Shown: positions 44,101 to 53,335, counted from the first letter of the stretch. The stretch is DNA of 64,000 bases from JAICUF01 sp038250675 (GCA_038250675.1 JBBSCB010000002.1:1-64000), one strand, 5' to 3'. Notes: a model not told the origin generated them from the sequence alone. A program made the numbers and translations.

Positions 44101-47100
44101 CAGCGGGACCCGGTACAGCGTCCAGCCGGACAGCCGGCCGTTGGTGCCGATCGTCTTGATGCCGCGGTTGGGTACCTTGAAGGAATCCGACGAGATCGGC
44201 ACGACGTAGCGGTAGACGTTATCGTTGGGCCCCGTCGCGTTGAGCTGGAGGTCGCCGTCGAGGTCCTCGGTGTCCAGCGAGCCGTTCCCGTTGGTGCATC
44301 GCGCACTGAGATCGCCCCATGGGAACACCGGCACCACCGAGCTGAGCTGCCGATCGCACAGCGCCGCAAACCGCTGCACCTCGCCGTTGACGATCAGCGA
44401 ATCGGGCCGGTCCTGCAGGATGCCGATGTCATCCGCTTCGGCGTTGAAGATGCCGGTGGTGGACCGTTCCGTGTCCAGCCGTCCCTGCCCCACGTACTGG
44501 CGACCGGTGAACAGACTGTCGCTGCCGGCTACCGTGAGGGACTCCGGTGCGATCGCCAGCGCGTCCTCGTTGACCGTACCGAGGTCGAACACGAGCTGGA
44601 GCCCGGCGGAGTCCGCCGACTCGGCCTGGGACTGGAAGACCCAGAACTCGAGGTATTCGGTCTTGGAGAGGTCGAGGCCGGTGGTGCTGAGCGATGTGAC
44701 CATCGAGCGCCAGCGCGGCCGGTTGGAACGGACGGGCAGATGCCACTGCGAACTGTTGTCGTTGCGCACCAGGCCGCCGGCCGTGTCGGCATGGAGCGTG
44801 ATGAAGAGCGGCGTCTCGTACTGCGTCCCCGTTCCGGCGAATCGAAACGTCGTATCGATGTCCTGCGGCCGGATCTGGACCGGCTTGCCGTCGGCGCCGG
44901 CCACCAGGTTCTGCCAGACCAGCTGCACCGCGTCGGCCGGATCGAACTGCGCGCCGAAGATCGTCTCCAATCCGTCAGTGTGCTGCGGGACGCTGCCAAA
45001 TTCCCAGCTTTGCTCGCGCATCGGCACCGCGATGCTGGCATCGCTCTCGAATTCCTCCAGATACGCCGCGCCGGAGCGATTCGGGTCGGGGCGCGAAAAG
45101 GCCAGCTCCGCGTTCAGATCCAGCAGCGACGGCGCGGAGGCGCCGGAGGTCACCACGCCGTCGAGCAGGCGAGTAAGCCACGTGGGTTTGAAATGCAGCT
45201 CCGCCGTCGCTCCTGCCATCAGGTTGGCCTTGGCCTCGAAGCCGAGGTGCGGCCGATTGAACGCACTGGCCTCGCGCTGCAGCATGCCGATGAAATTGAT
45301 GGCACCGCGCTCGCCCAGTGAATAGCGGGACGTGAGGCCAATGATGGAGGTGGGCGCGATGGCGAAGGCGTCCTGCTCCTCGAAGCGGGCGGTGACGGTG
45401 GCGCTCCCCGCGCCGAACAAAGCGTCGGGGTTGAGGAACGTCACGCGCCCGGTGGCATAGTCGATCGAGTAGTCCACGCCACGCACGAGCTGGCGGCCTC
45501 CGACCTGAAGCTGTTCGCTGTTGTCCTTGATCTGCAGGGCGTTGAGCACCAGCGTTGATCGGTCGCCGCCGCCGGTGGCGTTGTAGTGCAGGCGGAGCTG
45601 AAAGCGCGACGGCGGCCCCTGCGACAGCAGCAGGTACTGCGGCGTCCGATAGAGCGAATCCGCCCGCTCGGCCGGCGAGAGACCGGGCGTGTCGAAGAAC
45701 GGGCGCAGCGTCGGGAAGACGATGTACGACTCGCGGAGAATCTGCTGCGCCGTCGGGTCCCGCGGGCGGGGAAAGAGCCGGTTGTCCCGGTCGAAATAGC
45801 TGGGATCGGTGGGCACCGACAGTCCGAAGAGGGCCAGATAGCTCGGCGCGCCGGACGCGGGGCGCTCGGAGCGATTGAGTGTGACCGCCGCACCGAGCGA
45901 CGCCGGATCGAGGTCGGTGCCGGCCACCCGGTAGACCTGCCGCATCTCGTGGTAGAACGTGCCCGAGGCGGGGCCCTGGTTGGGCGCCACGATCAGCTCG
46001 AGCGTGTCCACCGCCGCAGGGTGATCCTGGCTGGGAAAGGTGCCGACCGTCGTGCCCGCGCCCGTGGTGTAGCTGACGGCCAGGTAGTCGCGGGTGTCGA
46101 GCTTGGTGGCCAGGGCAAACCAGAGCCCCGACCGATCCACGAAGTAATCGGTGCCCTGAACCAGCAGTTCCCACCGTGGACCCTCATCGAGCTGTCGGGC
46201 TCCCACCAACTGCGTCGTGTCGCTGGGATTGTCGTGGTTCCGGGCGAACGCGGCCAGCCCGGCGAGGTTGGGGTCGAGGCCGGTCCGCGGCACCCCCGAC
46301 TTATAGCGGTAGACGCGAATCTGCACCGGCCGAGCCGCGGCCGGCACGAGTGTCGGATCCAGATTCAGGATGTCGAGTTGCGGGTAGCCCGCCACCCGAC
46401 GCGGATCCACGACCCAGAAAAAGCGGCCGGACTCGTAGTCGAGATCGCGCACCTGCCGGTCCTGCGGCTGGCTCGTGGTGGTGCCGCCGATCGTGTAGAC
46501 GCGGTTGGCGAGCGCGCTCCCCTTCTGGGTGGCCAGGAGCGCCTGGAACTGCATCGGGCCGACCTCGAAGGTGGCGTTGACGCCGAAGTTGTTGGACGGG
46601 ATCGCCGCCGTGAGGAAGCGCGAGGGCGGAGGCCGGAACGTGACGGTGCCGATCTCGACCCGCCGCAGCACTTCGTCCTCGAGGCCCTGGTAGTAGACCT
46701 GGATGAGGTTGTTGGCCGTAAAGTCCCGCTCGGAGTTGTAGTCCACGTTGACGTGGAACCGCTGCCCGATGATGCCGCCGACCCGGGCGTTGATCTGGTT
46801 CTCGAGGCGGGGCGGCTTGATCTTTCCGTTGCACCCGGCCAGCGGGTCCTGGAGCTCGGCCGCGGTGCAGCGCAGGTTCTTGAACCGCTCGGTCCGGATA
46901 TCGATCGTGGCATTGCCATCGATGGCCAGATCGACATCTTTCTCCGGCAGCCCGAACGCGCCCAGCCGGACCGGCGCTTCCTGCCCGCCGGCTTTCAGCG
47001 GTGCGCCGTAGCCGTAAAGGACCGCTCGGCGCCGGGCCCCGGCACGTGCCGTCCGCGCCGAATCGAGAGCATGACCCACCGCACTGTCAAATCGCGCGCC

Positions 47101-47262
47101 GAACCACCGCCCCTGCAGCACGGCGGGAATCCGCAGCGTAAGTGCCGGCGCAGGAAAATGCAGTTGGAAGCCGATGCCAGCGGTGTCCGACTGGGCTGCC
47201 AGAACGCGGGGCACCGCGAGCAGCAGGGTCAGGGCAAGGAATGGACGCGCCAGGCTAGGCAA
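41200..47262 (-). CDS. sprA: SprA/Sov-type outer-membrane translocon
   Basis: Giant outer-membrane protein of 2020 residues, somewhat shorter than Bacteroidota SprA (about 2,300-2,500). The signal peptide ends VLAA with Gln at +1. Long beta-rich repeats with many YxVxY-type strands run the full length. SprA-like segments include VARFAFARMRFVG, SNRPRWRSMVTSLSTTG and YLEEFESDASI. The last 30 residues (NLYLLVTFSLSLFAGDYR) end as an outer-membrane beta strand. SprA is the type IX secretion channel in Bacteroidota. Starts with TTG at 47262. Leads the gene series sprA-QC-comEA-pilB-pilT-pilC. Confidence 0.85.
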   Translation of the reverse strand: MPSLARPFLALTLLLAVPRVLAAQSDTAGIGFQLHFPAPALTLRIPAVLQGRWFGARFDSAVGHALDSARTARAGARRRAVLYGYGAPLKAGGQEAPVRLGAFGLPEKDVDLAIDGNATIDIRTERFKNLRCTAAELQDPLAGCNGKIKPPRLENQINARVGGIIGQRFHVNVDYNSERDFTANNLIQVYYQGLEDEVLRRVEIGTVTFRPPPSRFLTAAIPSNNFGVNATFEVGPMQFQALLATQKGSALANRVYTIGGTTTSQPQDRQVRDLDYESGRFFWVVDPRRVAGYPQLDILNLDPTLVPAAARPVQIRVYRYKSGVPRTGLDPNLAGLAAFARNHDNPSDTTQLVGARQLDEGPRWELLVQGTDYFVDRSGLWFALATKLDTRDYLAVSYTTGAGTTVGTFPSQDHPAAVDTLELIVAPNQGPASGTFYHEMRQVYRVAGTDLDPASLGAAVTLNRSERPASGAPSYLALFGLSVPTDPSYFDRDNRLFPRPRDPTAQQILRESYIVFPTLRPFFDTPGLSPAERADSLYRTPQYLLLSQGPPSRFQLRLHYNATGGGDRSTLVLNALQIKDNSEQLQVGGRQLVRGVDYSIDYATGRVTFLNPDALFGAGSATVTARFEEQDAFAIAPTSIIGLTSRYSLGERGAINFIGMLQREASAFNRPHLGFEAKANLMAGATAELHFKPTWLTRLLDGVVTSGASAPSLLDLNAELAFSRPDPNRSGAAYLEEFESDASIAVPMREQSWEFGSVPQHTDGLETIFGAQFDPADAVQLVWQNLVAGADGKPVQIRPQDIDTTFRFAGTGTQYETPLFITLHADTAGGLVRNDNSSQWHLPVRSNRPRWRSMVTSLSTTGLDLSKTEYLEFWVFQSQAESADSAGLQLVFDLGTVNEDALAIAPESLTVAGSDSLFTGRQYVGQGRLDTERSTTGIFNAEADDIGILQDRPDSLIVNGEVQRFAALCDRQLSSVVPVFPWGDLSARCTNGNGSLDTEDLDGDLQLNATGPNDNVYRYVVPISSDSFKVPNRGIKTIGTNGRLSGWTLYRVPLAITNARAIGTPNIRLIKSLRITVVAPNDNGQPDVVGRFAFARMRFVGAPWVRRTDQPVAGLSGSVGEAHGEVLTSIISTENKGDLGYVSPPGVLSATDRKDVGQQALGQQINEKSLRVIGRDLRVGERAEAYLRFQSGPQNLLNYSELRVWMRGRGAGWEAGDLHAFIKLGSDVNNFYLYHAPARTTDWEPEFVVDLSVWRRLRAQIESQYLQGLPPSGATECGSTDTQAYVACENGYVVHVANPGVNPPNLAAIQEVAGGIYRVADHGPLPEAELWIDDIRLASPVSQTGKAIALDARLTASDVGDVALAYIRQDGQFRQIGQTPSYLTTNSIAVSSTWRLDRFLPTSLGLAIPVTMSVTRSRVDPELLTGTDLRGADLAGLRRPDGWTTNYTMQIRRSRRGTTWLAKGFLDPLTLAAAVTRGHTRTELSDADAANSAFNANYNLQLQRRGPRLPIAGLVNSLPEWLRQSEIGRALRNPTVSLTPTSIRLASGLSHDRASSTTYLVPVFRDADTLLTPTTSLSQLWRNSAGLTWQPLGMLTLNGDLSSTRDLRHYSDSTPLGRLAGLSRRAILGIDAGVERDRNLVTSLQLTPRVSSWIQPRYTMNGGFVLSRSLTSRPLVRVDGDTIGAFILPQTLNNSQSRELGASASLPALLRVLLGDSSRIARGIVRMRPIDLSARTTRGSTFDLAVFEPTLGYQLALGGLDNFLSRQGAPAISASDVHTRVLNSGADLPFGLSFSLQYSLTDAAYYQFTGDQQVRTTNVQRDWPSGSLRWTRTFRGGPFTLLALSTAFRKRSGTSTQPGQASEPAVVSDVNSSSFAPDAQLSLRNGMQLTFRLSSLSQEQANNGSSTIVDQSNVLGQFSYGFRLPASISRARKQVQSQLTITRNTNSSCIQREGDSICQVTGDTRNQAIRGSLRTDVLRTLTGSVEMGYEVNDFRALDRKTANLYLLVTFSLSLFAGDYR

Positions 47263-47297
47263 TCAGGACCGCTTCGGGCTTGTGGGTGGAGGAGCGC

Positions 47298-47326
47298 AAT
47301 ATAATGGCCGCAAAAACCCGGTACAA
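47298..47326 (-). promoter_or_regulatory. sprA promoter, overlapping a divergent -10 for lptF
   Basis: Minus strand: -35 TTGTAC (47326-47321), 17-bp spacer, -10 TATATT (47303-47298), 36 bp before the sprA TTG. On the plus strand the same AT box reads TATAAT (47300-47305), a plausible -10 for lptF about 38 bp before its GTG, though its -35 is poor. The two divergent promoters thus share the same few bases. Confidence 0.6.
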
Positions 47327-47342
47327 CAAGCGTGGTTAGGCC

Positions 47343-48812
47343 GTGCGACTGATCCGCCGGTACCTGCTGCGCCAGCTCACCGGCCCGTTCCTTTACGCGC
47401 TGGCCGGCCTCACCGGCTTCATGCTGCTCAACCAGGTGGCGCGCCGCTTTGGCCAACTGGTGGGTAAGGGACTGGAATGGACCGTCATCGCCGAGGTCTT
47501 TGCGCTCAGTCTCCCGTTCATCGTGGCGATGACGCTCCCCATGGCCGTGCTGGTGGCCGTGCTGTACACCTTCAGCCATCTCGCCGCCGACAACGAGGTG
47601 ACCGCCATGCGGGCCGGCGGCCTCAGCGTCCTCCAGATCCTGGCCCCCGTGGTGCTCTGGGGCGCCCTGACGGCCAGCGCGAATTTCGTCTTTGTGGATC
47701 AGGTGCTGCCGCGCAGCAACGCGCGGCTCAAGGCGCTGCTGACCGACATCTACCGCAAGAAGCCAACGTTCGAACTCCATGAGCAGGTCATCAACAACGT
47801 GCCGCCCTCGCAGTACTTCCTGCGCGCGGGACGGATCGAGGCCGGCACGGGGCGGCTCCGGGACGTCGTCATCTACGACGTCGGCGACCAGACCGGGCGC
47901 CGGATCATCTATGCCGACAGCGGGCTGATGGGCCTGGCCCCGGGCCAGCGTGATCTCAGTCTGCTGCTGTATGACGGCGCGGTCCATGAGCTCAAGACGT
48001 CGGCGCCGTCGGAGTTCCGGCTCACCTACTTCCGCACCAACCGGATCCGGGTGCGGAACGTCTTCGACGAGCTGGAGCGCAACACCAACACGTCACGCGG
48101 CGACCGCGAGATGAGCACCTGCGAAATGCTGGGTGTGGTCCGGCTGGCGGACCGCCAACGGCGCCAGGCGGAACTGGACCGCGACGCGCTGCTGGACCGC
48201 GACCTCCGCACGCTCGTGGGGCTCGGGCCCCGCACCGCCGGCGCGCCCGCCGCCGAGCGCCCACTGCCGCGCTACTGCACCCTCGGCGCCGTGCTGGCCC
48301 ACAGACTGGGGGGGACGGCCAAGCCACCGCCGCCCGCACAGGCGGCACGTCCGGCCCCCATCGTCGCGACACCGGGCGCGGTGCTGGCCACGTGGTCCGA
48401 CGTCGCGTCGCTGCGCGACCGGATCACCGAGGCGGACGGCCGGGGTGACCGCTATCTGGTCGAAGTGCATAAGAAGTGGTCGATCAGCGCCGCCTGCATC
48501 ACCTTCGTGCTGATGGGCATCGTGCTCGCGCTACGGTTCCCACGGGGCGGCATCGGGCTCGTCGTGGGCGGCGGATTCGGCATCTTTGCCGTGTTCTACG
48601 TCTTTCTCACCGCCGGCGAGGCGCTCGCGGACCGCGGCATCGTCGAGCCGGCCCTCGCCATGTGGGGCCCCAACCTCATCTTCATCCTGGCCGGCATCAT
48701 CGGCCTCGTGGTGGTGAACCGGGAAACCGGCAGCACCCGGGGCGGCGACTTTCAGGAGATCATCGAGAACCTGCGCGCCTGGCTCCGGCGCCGGCGCCGG
48801 AGCGCCGCGTGA
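47343..48812 (+). CDS. lptF: LptF/LptG-family lipopolysaccharide export permease (first copy)
   Basis: A 489-residue inner-membrane component of the LptBFG ABC complex that extracts lipopolysaccharide. RRYLLRQLTGPFLYALAGLT opens a block of three membrane helices (GFMLLNQ and LSLPFIVAMTLPMAVLVAVLYTFS), then a periplasmic domain (about 110-390) enlarged by a Pro/Ala-rich insert around 255-350, then three C-terminal helices. The GTG start gives VRLIRRYLL. Stop and the next start overlap (GTGA), so it is coupled to the second copy. F versus G is assigned by order only. Confidence 0.85.
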   Translation: MRLIRRYLLRQLTGPFLYALAGLTGFMLLNQVARRFGQLVGKGLEWTVIAEVFALSLPFIVAMTLPMAVLVAVLYTFSHLAADNEVTAMRAGGLSVLQILAPVVLWGALTASANFVFVDQVLPRSNARLKALLTDIYRKKPTFELHEQVINNVPPSQYFLRAGRIEAGTGRLRDVVIYDVGDQTGRRIIYADSGLMGLAPGQRDLSLLLYDGAVHELKTSAPSEFRLTYFRTNRIRVRNVFDELERNTNTSRGDREMSTCEMLGVVRLADRQRRQAELDRDALLDRDLRTLVGLGPRTAGAPAAERPLPRYCTLGAVLAHRLGGTAKPPPPAQAARPAPIVATPGAVLATWSDVASLRDRITEADGRGDRYLVEVHKKWSISAACITFVLMGIVLALRFPRGGIGLVVGGGFGIFAVFYVFLTAGEALADRGIVEPALAMWGPNLIFILAGIIGLVVVNRETGSTRGGDFQEIIENLRAWLRRRRRSAA

Positions 48813-49894
48813 GCCGGGTCCGGCTGCTCGACCGCTACGTCATCGGCACCTGGCTTCGGCTGTTCGTGCTCACGGCGCTCGGCTTTCCCTTTGTCGCGGT
48901 GCTCATTTCGATGATCGACGGGCTCAACGCGCTGCTCGACAAGGGCCTCACCATGCGCGAGATCCTGGTGAGCTACGCCTATGCGCTGCCGGAGAACATC
49001 TCCCTGGTGATGCCGGCCGCGGTGCTGGTGGCGACGGTGTTCACCATCGGCAACATGAGCCGCCATTCGGAGCTGACCGCCGCCAAGGCGAGCGGCATCA
49101 GCTTCCATCGGCTCCTCCAGCCGATCCTCGGGGCGGCGGCGATCGCCTCGATCGTCGCCCTGGCCACCGGCGAGCTCGCCGTGAGCGCGACAGCGCGGCA
49201 AAAGGTGCTGCAGCATGACCGCGAGGACCAGCCTACCGCGGGCCGGTTCAATTTCGTCTATCGGGCGGATGGCGGCTGGACCTACGCGATCCGGTCGCTG
49301 GACGTCGGCAGCCGGCAACTCAAGGACGTCATCCTGGAGCGGCCCGGCCGGGGCGCCGAGTATCCCAGTCTGGTCGTGACCGCCGACAGCGCGGGCTACG
49401 TGGACAGCCTGCACGCCTGGGAGCTGCGCGACGGCGCCAGCCGGGTGGTGGCCGATGCGCAGCACCAGGCCACCTTCCGCTTCCGGACGATGCATCTCCG
49501 CGCGATGACGCAGAGCCCGGCCGAACTGCTGGCGCCGCCCAAGGCCCCCGACGAAATGCGCTACGCCGAACTGGGCTACTATATCGACGCGCTGCGCCGC
49601 TCCGGCAACGACACCAACAAGCTGCAGGTGGAGCGGGCGCTCAAGCTCGCCATTCCCGCGACATGCCTCATCGTGGCGCTGTTCGGCGCGCCGCTCGCGG
49701 TGGGCGGGCCGCGCTCCAGCCCGGCCACCGGCATCGCGCTCAGCTTGGCTACGACGATCGTCTTCCTGCTCCTCACCCAGATCGCGCGCGCGGTCGGCGC
49801 CGGCGGCGTGGTGAATCCGGTGGTTGCCGCGTGGCTGCCCAACGCCGTCTTTCTCCTCGCGGCGCTGGTCCTGCTGGATCGCGTCCGCACCTAA
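48809..49894 (+). CDS. lptG: LptF/LptG-family lipopolysaccharide export permease (second copy)
   Basis: A 361-residue permease starting with GTG at 48809: VSRVRLLDRYVIGTWLRLF. Membrane blocks lie at the N- and C-termini, with KGLTMREILVSYAYALPENISLVMPAAVLVATVF and a periplasmic domain (about 100-270). The late GAPLAVGGPRSSPATGIALSLA matches the family's cytosolic loop. The upstream open frame in the same register is lptF read out of frame. It forms the LptF-LptG heterodimer with the preceding gene. Confidence 0.86.
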   Translation: MSRVRLLDRYVIGTWLRLFVLTALGFPFVAVLISMIDGLNALLDKGLTMREILVSYAYALPENISLVMPAAVLVATVFTIGNMSRHSELTAAKASGISFHRLLQPILGAAAIASIVALATGELAVSATARQKVLQHDREDQPTAGRFNFVYRADGGWTYAIRSLDVGSRQLKDVILERPGRGAEYPSLVVTADSAGYVDSLHAWELRDGASRVVADAQHQATFRFRTMHLRAMTQSPAELLAPPKAPDEMRYAELGYYIDALRRSGNDTNKLQVERALKLAIPATCLIVALFGAPLAVGGPRSSPATGIALSLATTIVFLLLTQIARAVGAGGVVNPVVAAWLPNAVFLLAALVLLDRVRT

Positions 49895-49912
49895 CCCCCG
49901 ACGATGGCGCAC

Positions 49913-49953
49913 GAGAAACGGCCCTCCCGACGATCGTCGGGAGGGCCGTTCTC
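49913..49953. terminator. Bidirectional hairpin between lptG and TonB receptor gene
   Basis: Near-perfect palindrome: CGGCCCTCCCGACGA followed directly by TCGTCGGGAGGGCCG, extended by GAGAA/TTCTC with a one-base bulge. Lies between convergent lptG (+) and the TonB receptor gene (-) and likely ends both transcripts. Confidence 0.75.
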
Positions 49954-49987
49954 ACTGCGGCGACCGCGTGTTCAGGGCCGCGTCAGA

Positions 49988-52900
49988 TCAGAACGCGTAC
50001 TTGGCGCCGACCTGCATCCGCCAGCGCGAGGAGTTCGCGCCGAACGACGTCCGCAGGATGGTGCTCGGCGGGGCAAAGCTGTAGATCGGGCGGTTGTTGC
50101 CCGGATCGTAGCCCACCACCTTGAGGAATGCCGGTCCCTCTTCGAAGCCGCTGACCTGATTGCTCAGGCCCCAGTTGTGGCTCATGAAGTTGAGCACGTT
50201 GAACATGTCGAGCGAGAGCTGGATGCCGCGGCCGCGGATCGACGGCAGGGTGGTGGCCAGGCGCGCATCCAGGAAATTGCGCCAGGGATTCCGGCAGGCA
50301 TTGCGCGGCAGCAGGCTGCCGCGGCTGGCCGCCAGACAGGGCTGACTGGCGATGAATGCATCGACCGCGGCAAAGCTCGACCCGCTGGCCAGCGTGATCT
50401 GGGATGCATCGCCCGGCACAAACGTCATGTCGTTGCCGTTGATGCCGTCGGCGTTGGCATCGCCGCTCGTCGTCCAGCCGTACGGCGTGCCGGACAGTCC
50501 CTGGTAGATCAGCGAGAACTGGCTGTGGAACGGCAGATCGGCCGTGCCACTGATCGTGATCTTGTGAGGCACATCGAACGCCGATGTGGTCACGTTGCGG
50601 TTGAAGAGCGAGCCGTCCAGCGACGCGAACTGGTAGTTCGAGAACGCGATGCTGCTGGTCAGCGAGATCACGTCCTTGGTGTTGGCATACGTGTACGCCG
50701 CATTCAGCGCCAGTCCGTGGCCAAAGGTCTTGGACAGCTGGCCCGTGATCGAGACGCTGCGCCCGCCAGAACTGTTCCGGTGGAACAGCGCGTTGCCGAT
50801 ATCGCTCCGGACCAAATCCTTGGTGGCGCGGCCGTTGCTGGCCGCGAAGGTGCCGTAGAGGTACCGGCCCTCGCCCGACAGCGCCGCACTCTCCTTCAGA
50901 TTGTTGTCCTGGATGTAGAGATTGTTGCGGTTCTTGGCGTAGAGGAAGTCCGCCGACGCCACGAAACCGTGGGACAGCTGGCGGTCCAGGCCGAGCGCCA
51001 CGCGGAGACTCTGCGGGAACCGGAAATTCTTGTCGAAGTAGACCGGGTTGGCGGTCGCCGGCGTCGCGCCACCGCCGCCGGCGCAAGCGGTCGGCTGATC
51101 GGCGAGGGAGCCGCCGGGAAACGTCGGAATCGTCGCCCCCGTGAGGCACGACAGCGTGGCCGTCTCGAGGCCGGTGCCCACATAGGCGTTGGAGAGCCAC
51201 ACGTAGGCCGGTCGGCCGGAGAAGATGCCGGCGCCGCCGCGGATGACCGTGGTTGACTTGCCGTCCGCGTCGATGTTGAACCCGAGCCGCGGCGACCAGA
51301 GCGCGTTGCCGCTCGGGAACACCCCGGTGTCAATCGGAAGATTGGGATCCGCCGTCAGATTGGGATTCGTGATCGGCGCATTGAACAGCGGCACGTCCAC
51401 GCGCACACCGCCGGTGACGCTGATGCGGTCGTTGACCGTCCAGCGGTCCTGCAGGAAAGCGCCAAGCTGCTTGACCGAGAAATCGGCGACGGCGCCGTCC
51501 GGGCGCAGGGTGGGGTCGCCCGGCAGGCTGATCTGGTACCCCTCGGCCTCACCGTTCGCCAGGCTGTCCAGCGACGCAAACGCCCAGGCGCCGTAGGAGC
51601 CGGCCGTGAACACGTTGTGGAACTTGAAGAACTCGTCGCTGGTGCCCACCGTCATCCGGTGGTTGTTCGCGATGTCGAAGCTCAGATTGTCGGCCACCGA
51701 ATAGATGTTCTGGTTCAGCAGGTTGCCCTGCGAGAACTTGTCGGCGCCGGCGGCGAGCCAGGAGTCGAGCGAGCCTACCTTGCCCACATCCACCAGGATG
51801 AGCGGCGTCTGATTGGTGATCGCGCGATGGTCGCGCACCCACTGGCCGCCGGCCAGGAACTCGTTCGCGTAGTTGTTCCCGAACGTCGTGGTCCACTTGA
51901 GCCGCGTCGTGTTGGTCCGATTGGCCTGCTGGTAGCCGCTGGCCGAGAGCTGGTAACCGTCACGATAGTTGGGGCTCGTGGTCGAGAATCGCGGGCTGGT
52001 CGGGCCCCGGGTGAGCTGGTCCTGGCTGGCATCCACCCAGTTGTGGGAGAGCTCGACGCGGCTGTTGGCGCCCACCTGCCAGGTGAGCTTGCCGAACAGG
52101 TTCTTGTCCGGATTGCTGAGCGGCGGGGCTGTGCCCAGGCCCGGCTCACCGAAGTTGTACTGGTTCACCAGGATGTCGTGGAACCGCTGCGCATCGGCCA
52201 GGGTGAAGCCTGTGGTCGCAAGGTCCGACGTATTGTCGCCGGTGAGCTGGAACGTGCTGGAGTACGAGCTCTTGCTGCTCTGCAGGTCCGCCGACAGGAA
52301 GAACTGCAGCTTGTCCCGCATGATCGGCCCGCTGAACGTGCCGCCGTACTGGTAGACGTTGAACGAGTTGAAGGTCGGATCGTCCCGGTATCCGGCGATC
52401 CCCTTGCCCCGATAGTAGCTGAACAGCGAGCCGTGGAACTGATTGGTGCCGGACTTGGTCACGGCGTTGACCAGGCCGCCGGTGAAGTTGCCCTGCCGCA
52501 CGTCGAACGGTGCCACCTCGACCCGGAACTCCTGCACCGCCTCCAGCGAGATCGGCTTGGCATTGGCCTGGCCGCCCGGCGTGCCGCTCGACGCGAGGCC
52601 GAACAGGTCGTTGTTGACGCCGCCGTCGATCTGGATGTTGTTGAACCGGTTGTTCTGGCCGGCGACCGAGGTGCCGCTGACCTGCGGCGCCGTCTGGATG
52701 AGGTCGGTAAAGTTGCGCCCCAGGAGCGGGTAGCGCTGAATGGCCGTGTCCGAGACGACCGTCGATGGGCCGGTCCGGGAGACGTCGGTCAAGATTGACA
52801 CCGACGGCACCCGCACGTCCGCCAGCTGCACCGCCGCCCGTGTCATCTCGACGTTCCGGGAAAGCCGCTGGCCCAGCAGCAGGCGGAGTCCCTCGACCCG

Positions 52901-53188
52901 GATCGGCTGGTAGCCGATGGCCCGGATCGAGAGCGTGTACGGACCGCCGGCCGAGGCGTTGTCCACAATGTAGCCGCCGTCGGAGCGTGAGGTGACGGTG
53001 TGGGTCTCACCGGTCGCAACCTGGGTCAGCGTCACGTTCGCGCCCGGCACCGGAGTGCCGCCCGCTTCGCTGATGACGCCGGTGATGGCCGCCGACGTGA
53101 TGCCCTGGGCGCTCGCCTGCCGGCCGCTCGCGGTCGCCAGTGCGACGAGCCCAAGGACGTACCCTGCCTGACGTATCCACTGCTTCAT
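49988..53188 (-). CDS. Oar-type TonB-dependent receptor
   Basis: Outer-membrane receptor of 1066 residues. The signal peptide ends ASA with Gln at +1. A carboxypeptidase-regulatory-like beta domain (about 30-115, AAITGVISEAGGTPVPGANVTL) is followed by a plug domain (PLLGRNFTDLIQTAPQVSG, NNIQIDGGVNND) and a large barrel ending in WRMQVGAKYAF with terminal Phe. The plug region GGQANAKPISLEAVQEFRVEVAPFDVRQGNFTGG is typical of Oar-like receptors. Substrate unknown. ATG at 53188; a longer frame reads into the leader and promoter. Confidence 0.88.
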   Translation of the reverse strand: MKQWIRQAGYVLGLVALATASGRQASAQGITSAAITGVISEAGGTPVPGANVTLTQVATGETHTVTSRSDGGYIVDNASAGGPYTLSIRAIGYQPIRVEGLRLLLGQRLSRNVEMTRAAVQLADVRVPSVSILTDVSRTGPSTVVSDTAIQRYPLLGRNFTDLIQTAPQVSGTSVAGQNNRFNNIQIDGGVNNDLFGLASSGTPGGQANAKPISLEAVQEFRVEVAPFDVRQGNFTGGLVNAVTKSGTNQFHGSLFSYYRGKGIAGYRDDPTFNSFNVYQYGGTFSGPIMRDKLQFFLSADLQSSKSSYSSTFQLTGDNTSDLATTGFTLADAQRFHDILVNQYNFGEPGLGTAPPLSNPDKNLFGKLTWQVGANSRVELSHNWVDASQDQLTRGPTSPRFSTTSPNYRDGYQLSASGYQQANRTNTTRLKWTTTFGNNYANEFLAGGQWVRDHRAITNQTPLILVDVGKVGSLDSWLAAGADKFSQGNLLNQNIYSVADNLSFDIANNHRMTVGTSDEFFKFHNVFTAGSYGAWAFASLDSLANGEAEGYQISLPGDPTLRPDGAVADFSVKQLGAFLQDRWTVNDRISVTGGVRVDVPLFNAPITNPNLTADPNLPIDTGVFPSGNALWSPRLGFNIDADGKSTTVIRGGAGIFSGRPAYVWLSNAYVGTGLETATLSCLTGATIPTFPGGSLADQPTACAGGGGATPATANPVYFDKNFRFPQSLRVALGLDRQLSHGFVASADFLYAKNRNNLYIQDNNLKESAALSGEGRYLYGTFAASNGRATKDLVRSDIGNALFHRNSSGGRSVSITGQLSKTFGHGLALNAAYTYANTKDVISLTSSIAFSNYQFASLDGSLFNRNVTTSAFDVPHKITISGTADLPFHSQFSLIYQGLSGTPYGWTTSGDANADGINGNDMTFVPGDASQITLASGSSFAAVDAFIASQPCLAASRGSLLPRNACRNPWRNFLDARLATTLPSIRGRGIQLSLDMFNVLNFMSHNWGLSNQVSGFEEGPAFLKVVGYDPGNNRPIYSFAPPSTILRTSFGANSSRWRMQVGAKYAF

Positions 53189-53236
53189 GGCTGATGTCCT
53201 CACCGGAGAAGGAAGGTGTGCGCCGACGGCGCGCGG

Positions 53237-53260
53237 CCGGACCGTCCGGTGACGGTCCGG
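53237..53260. promoter_or_regulatory. Leader hairpin of the TonB receptor gene
   Basis: Perfect 10-bp arms CCGGACCGTC/GACGGTCCGG with a CGGT loop, about 50 bp before the receptor ATG and within its 5' leader. Function unknown; it could affect mRNA stability or translation. Confidence 0.4.
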
Positions 53261-53307
53261 CGTAAGGCGTTGAATGCGCAGATGGCCGGGGACTTCATTC
53301 CGGCGGA

Positions 53308-53335
53308 AGTATACGCCCGGGACCTTGGAGGTCAA
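53308..53335 (-). promoter_or_regulatory. Promoter of the TonB receptor gene
   Basis: Minus strand: -35 TTGACC (53335-53330), 16-bp spacer, -10 TATACT (53313-53308), a near-consensus pair overlapping the end of the upstream permease gene. Leader of about 110 nt to the receptor ATG. Confidence 0.6.

Noticed and set aside
45586..47304. Long plus-strand open frame opposite sprA
   Set aside because: Same GC-driven antisense artefact. No ribosome-binding site and no recognisable domain.
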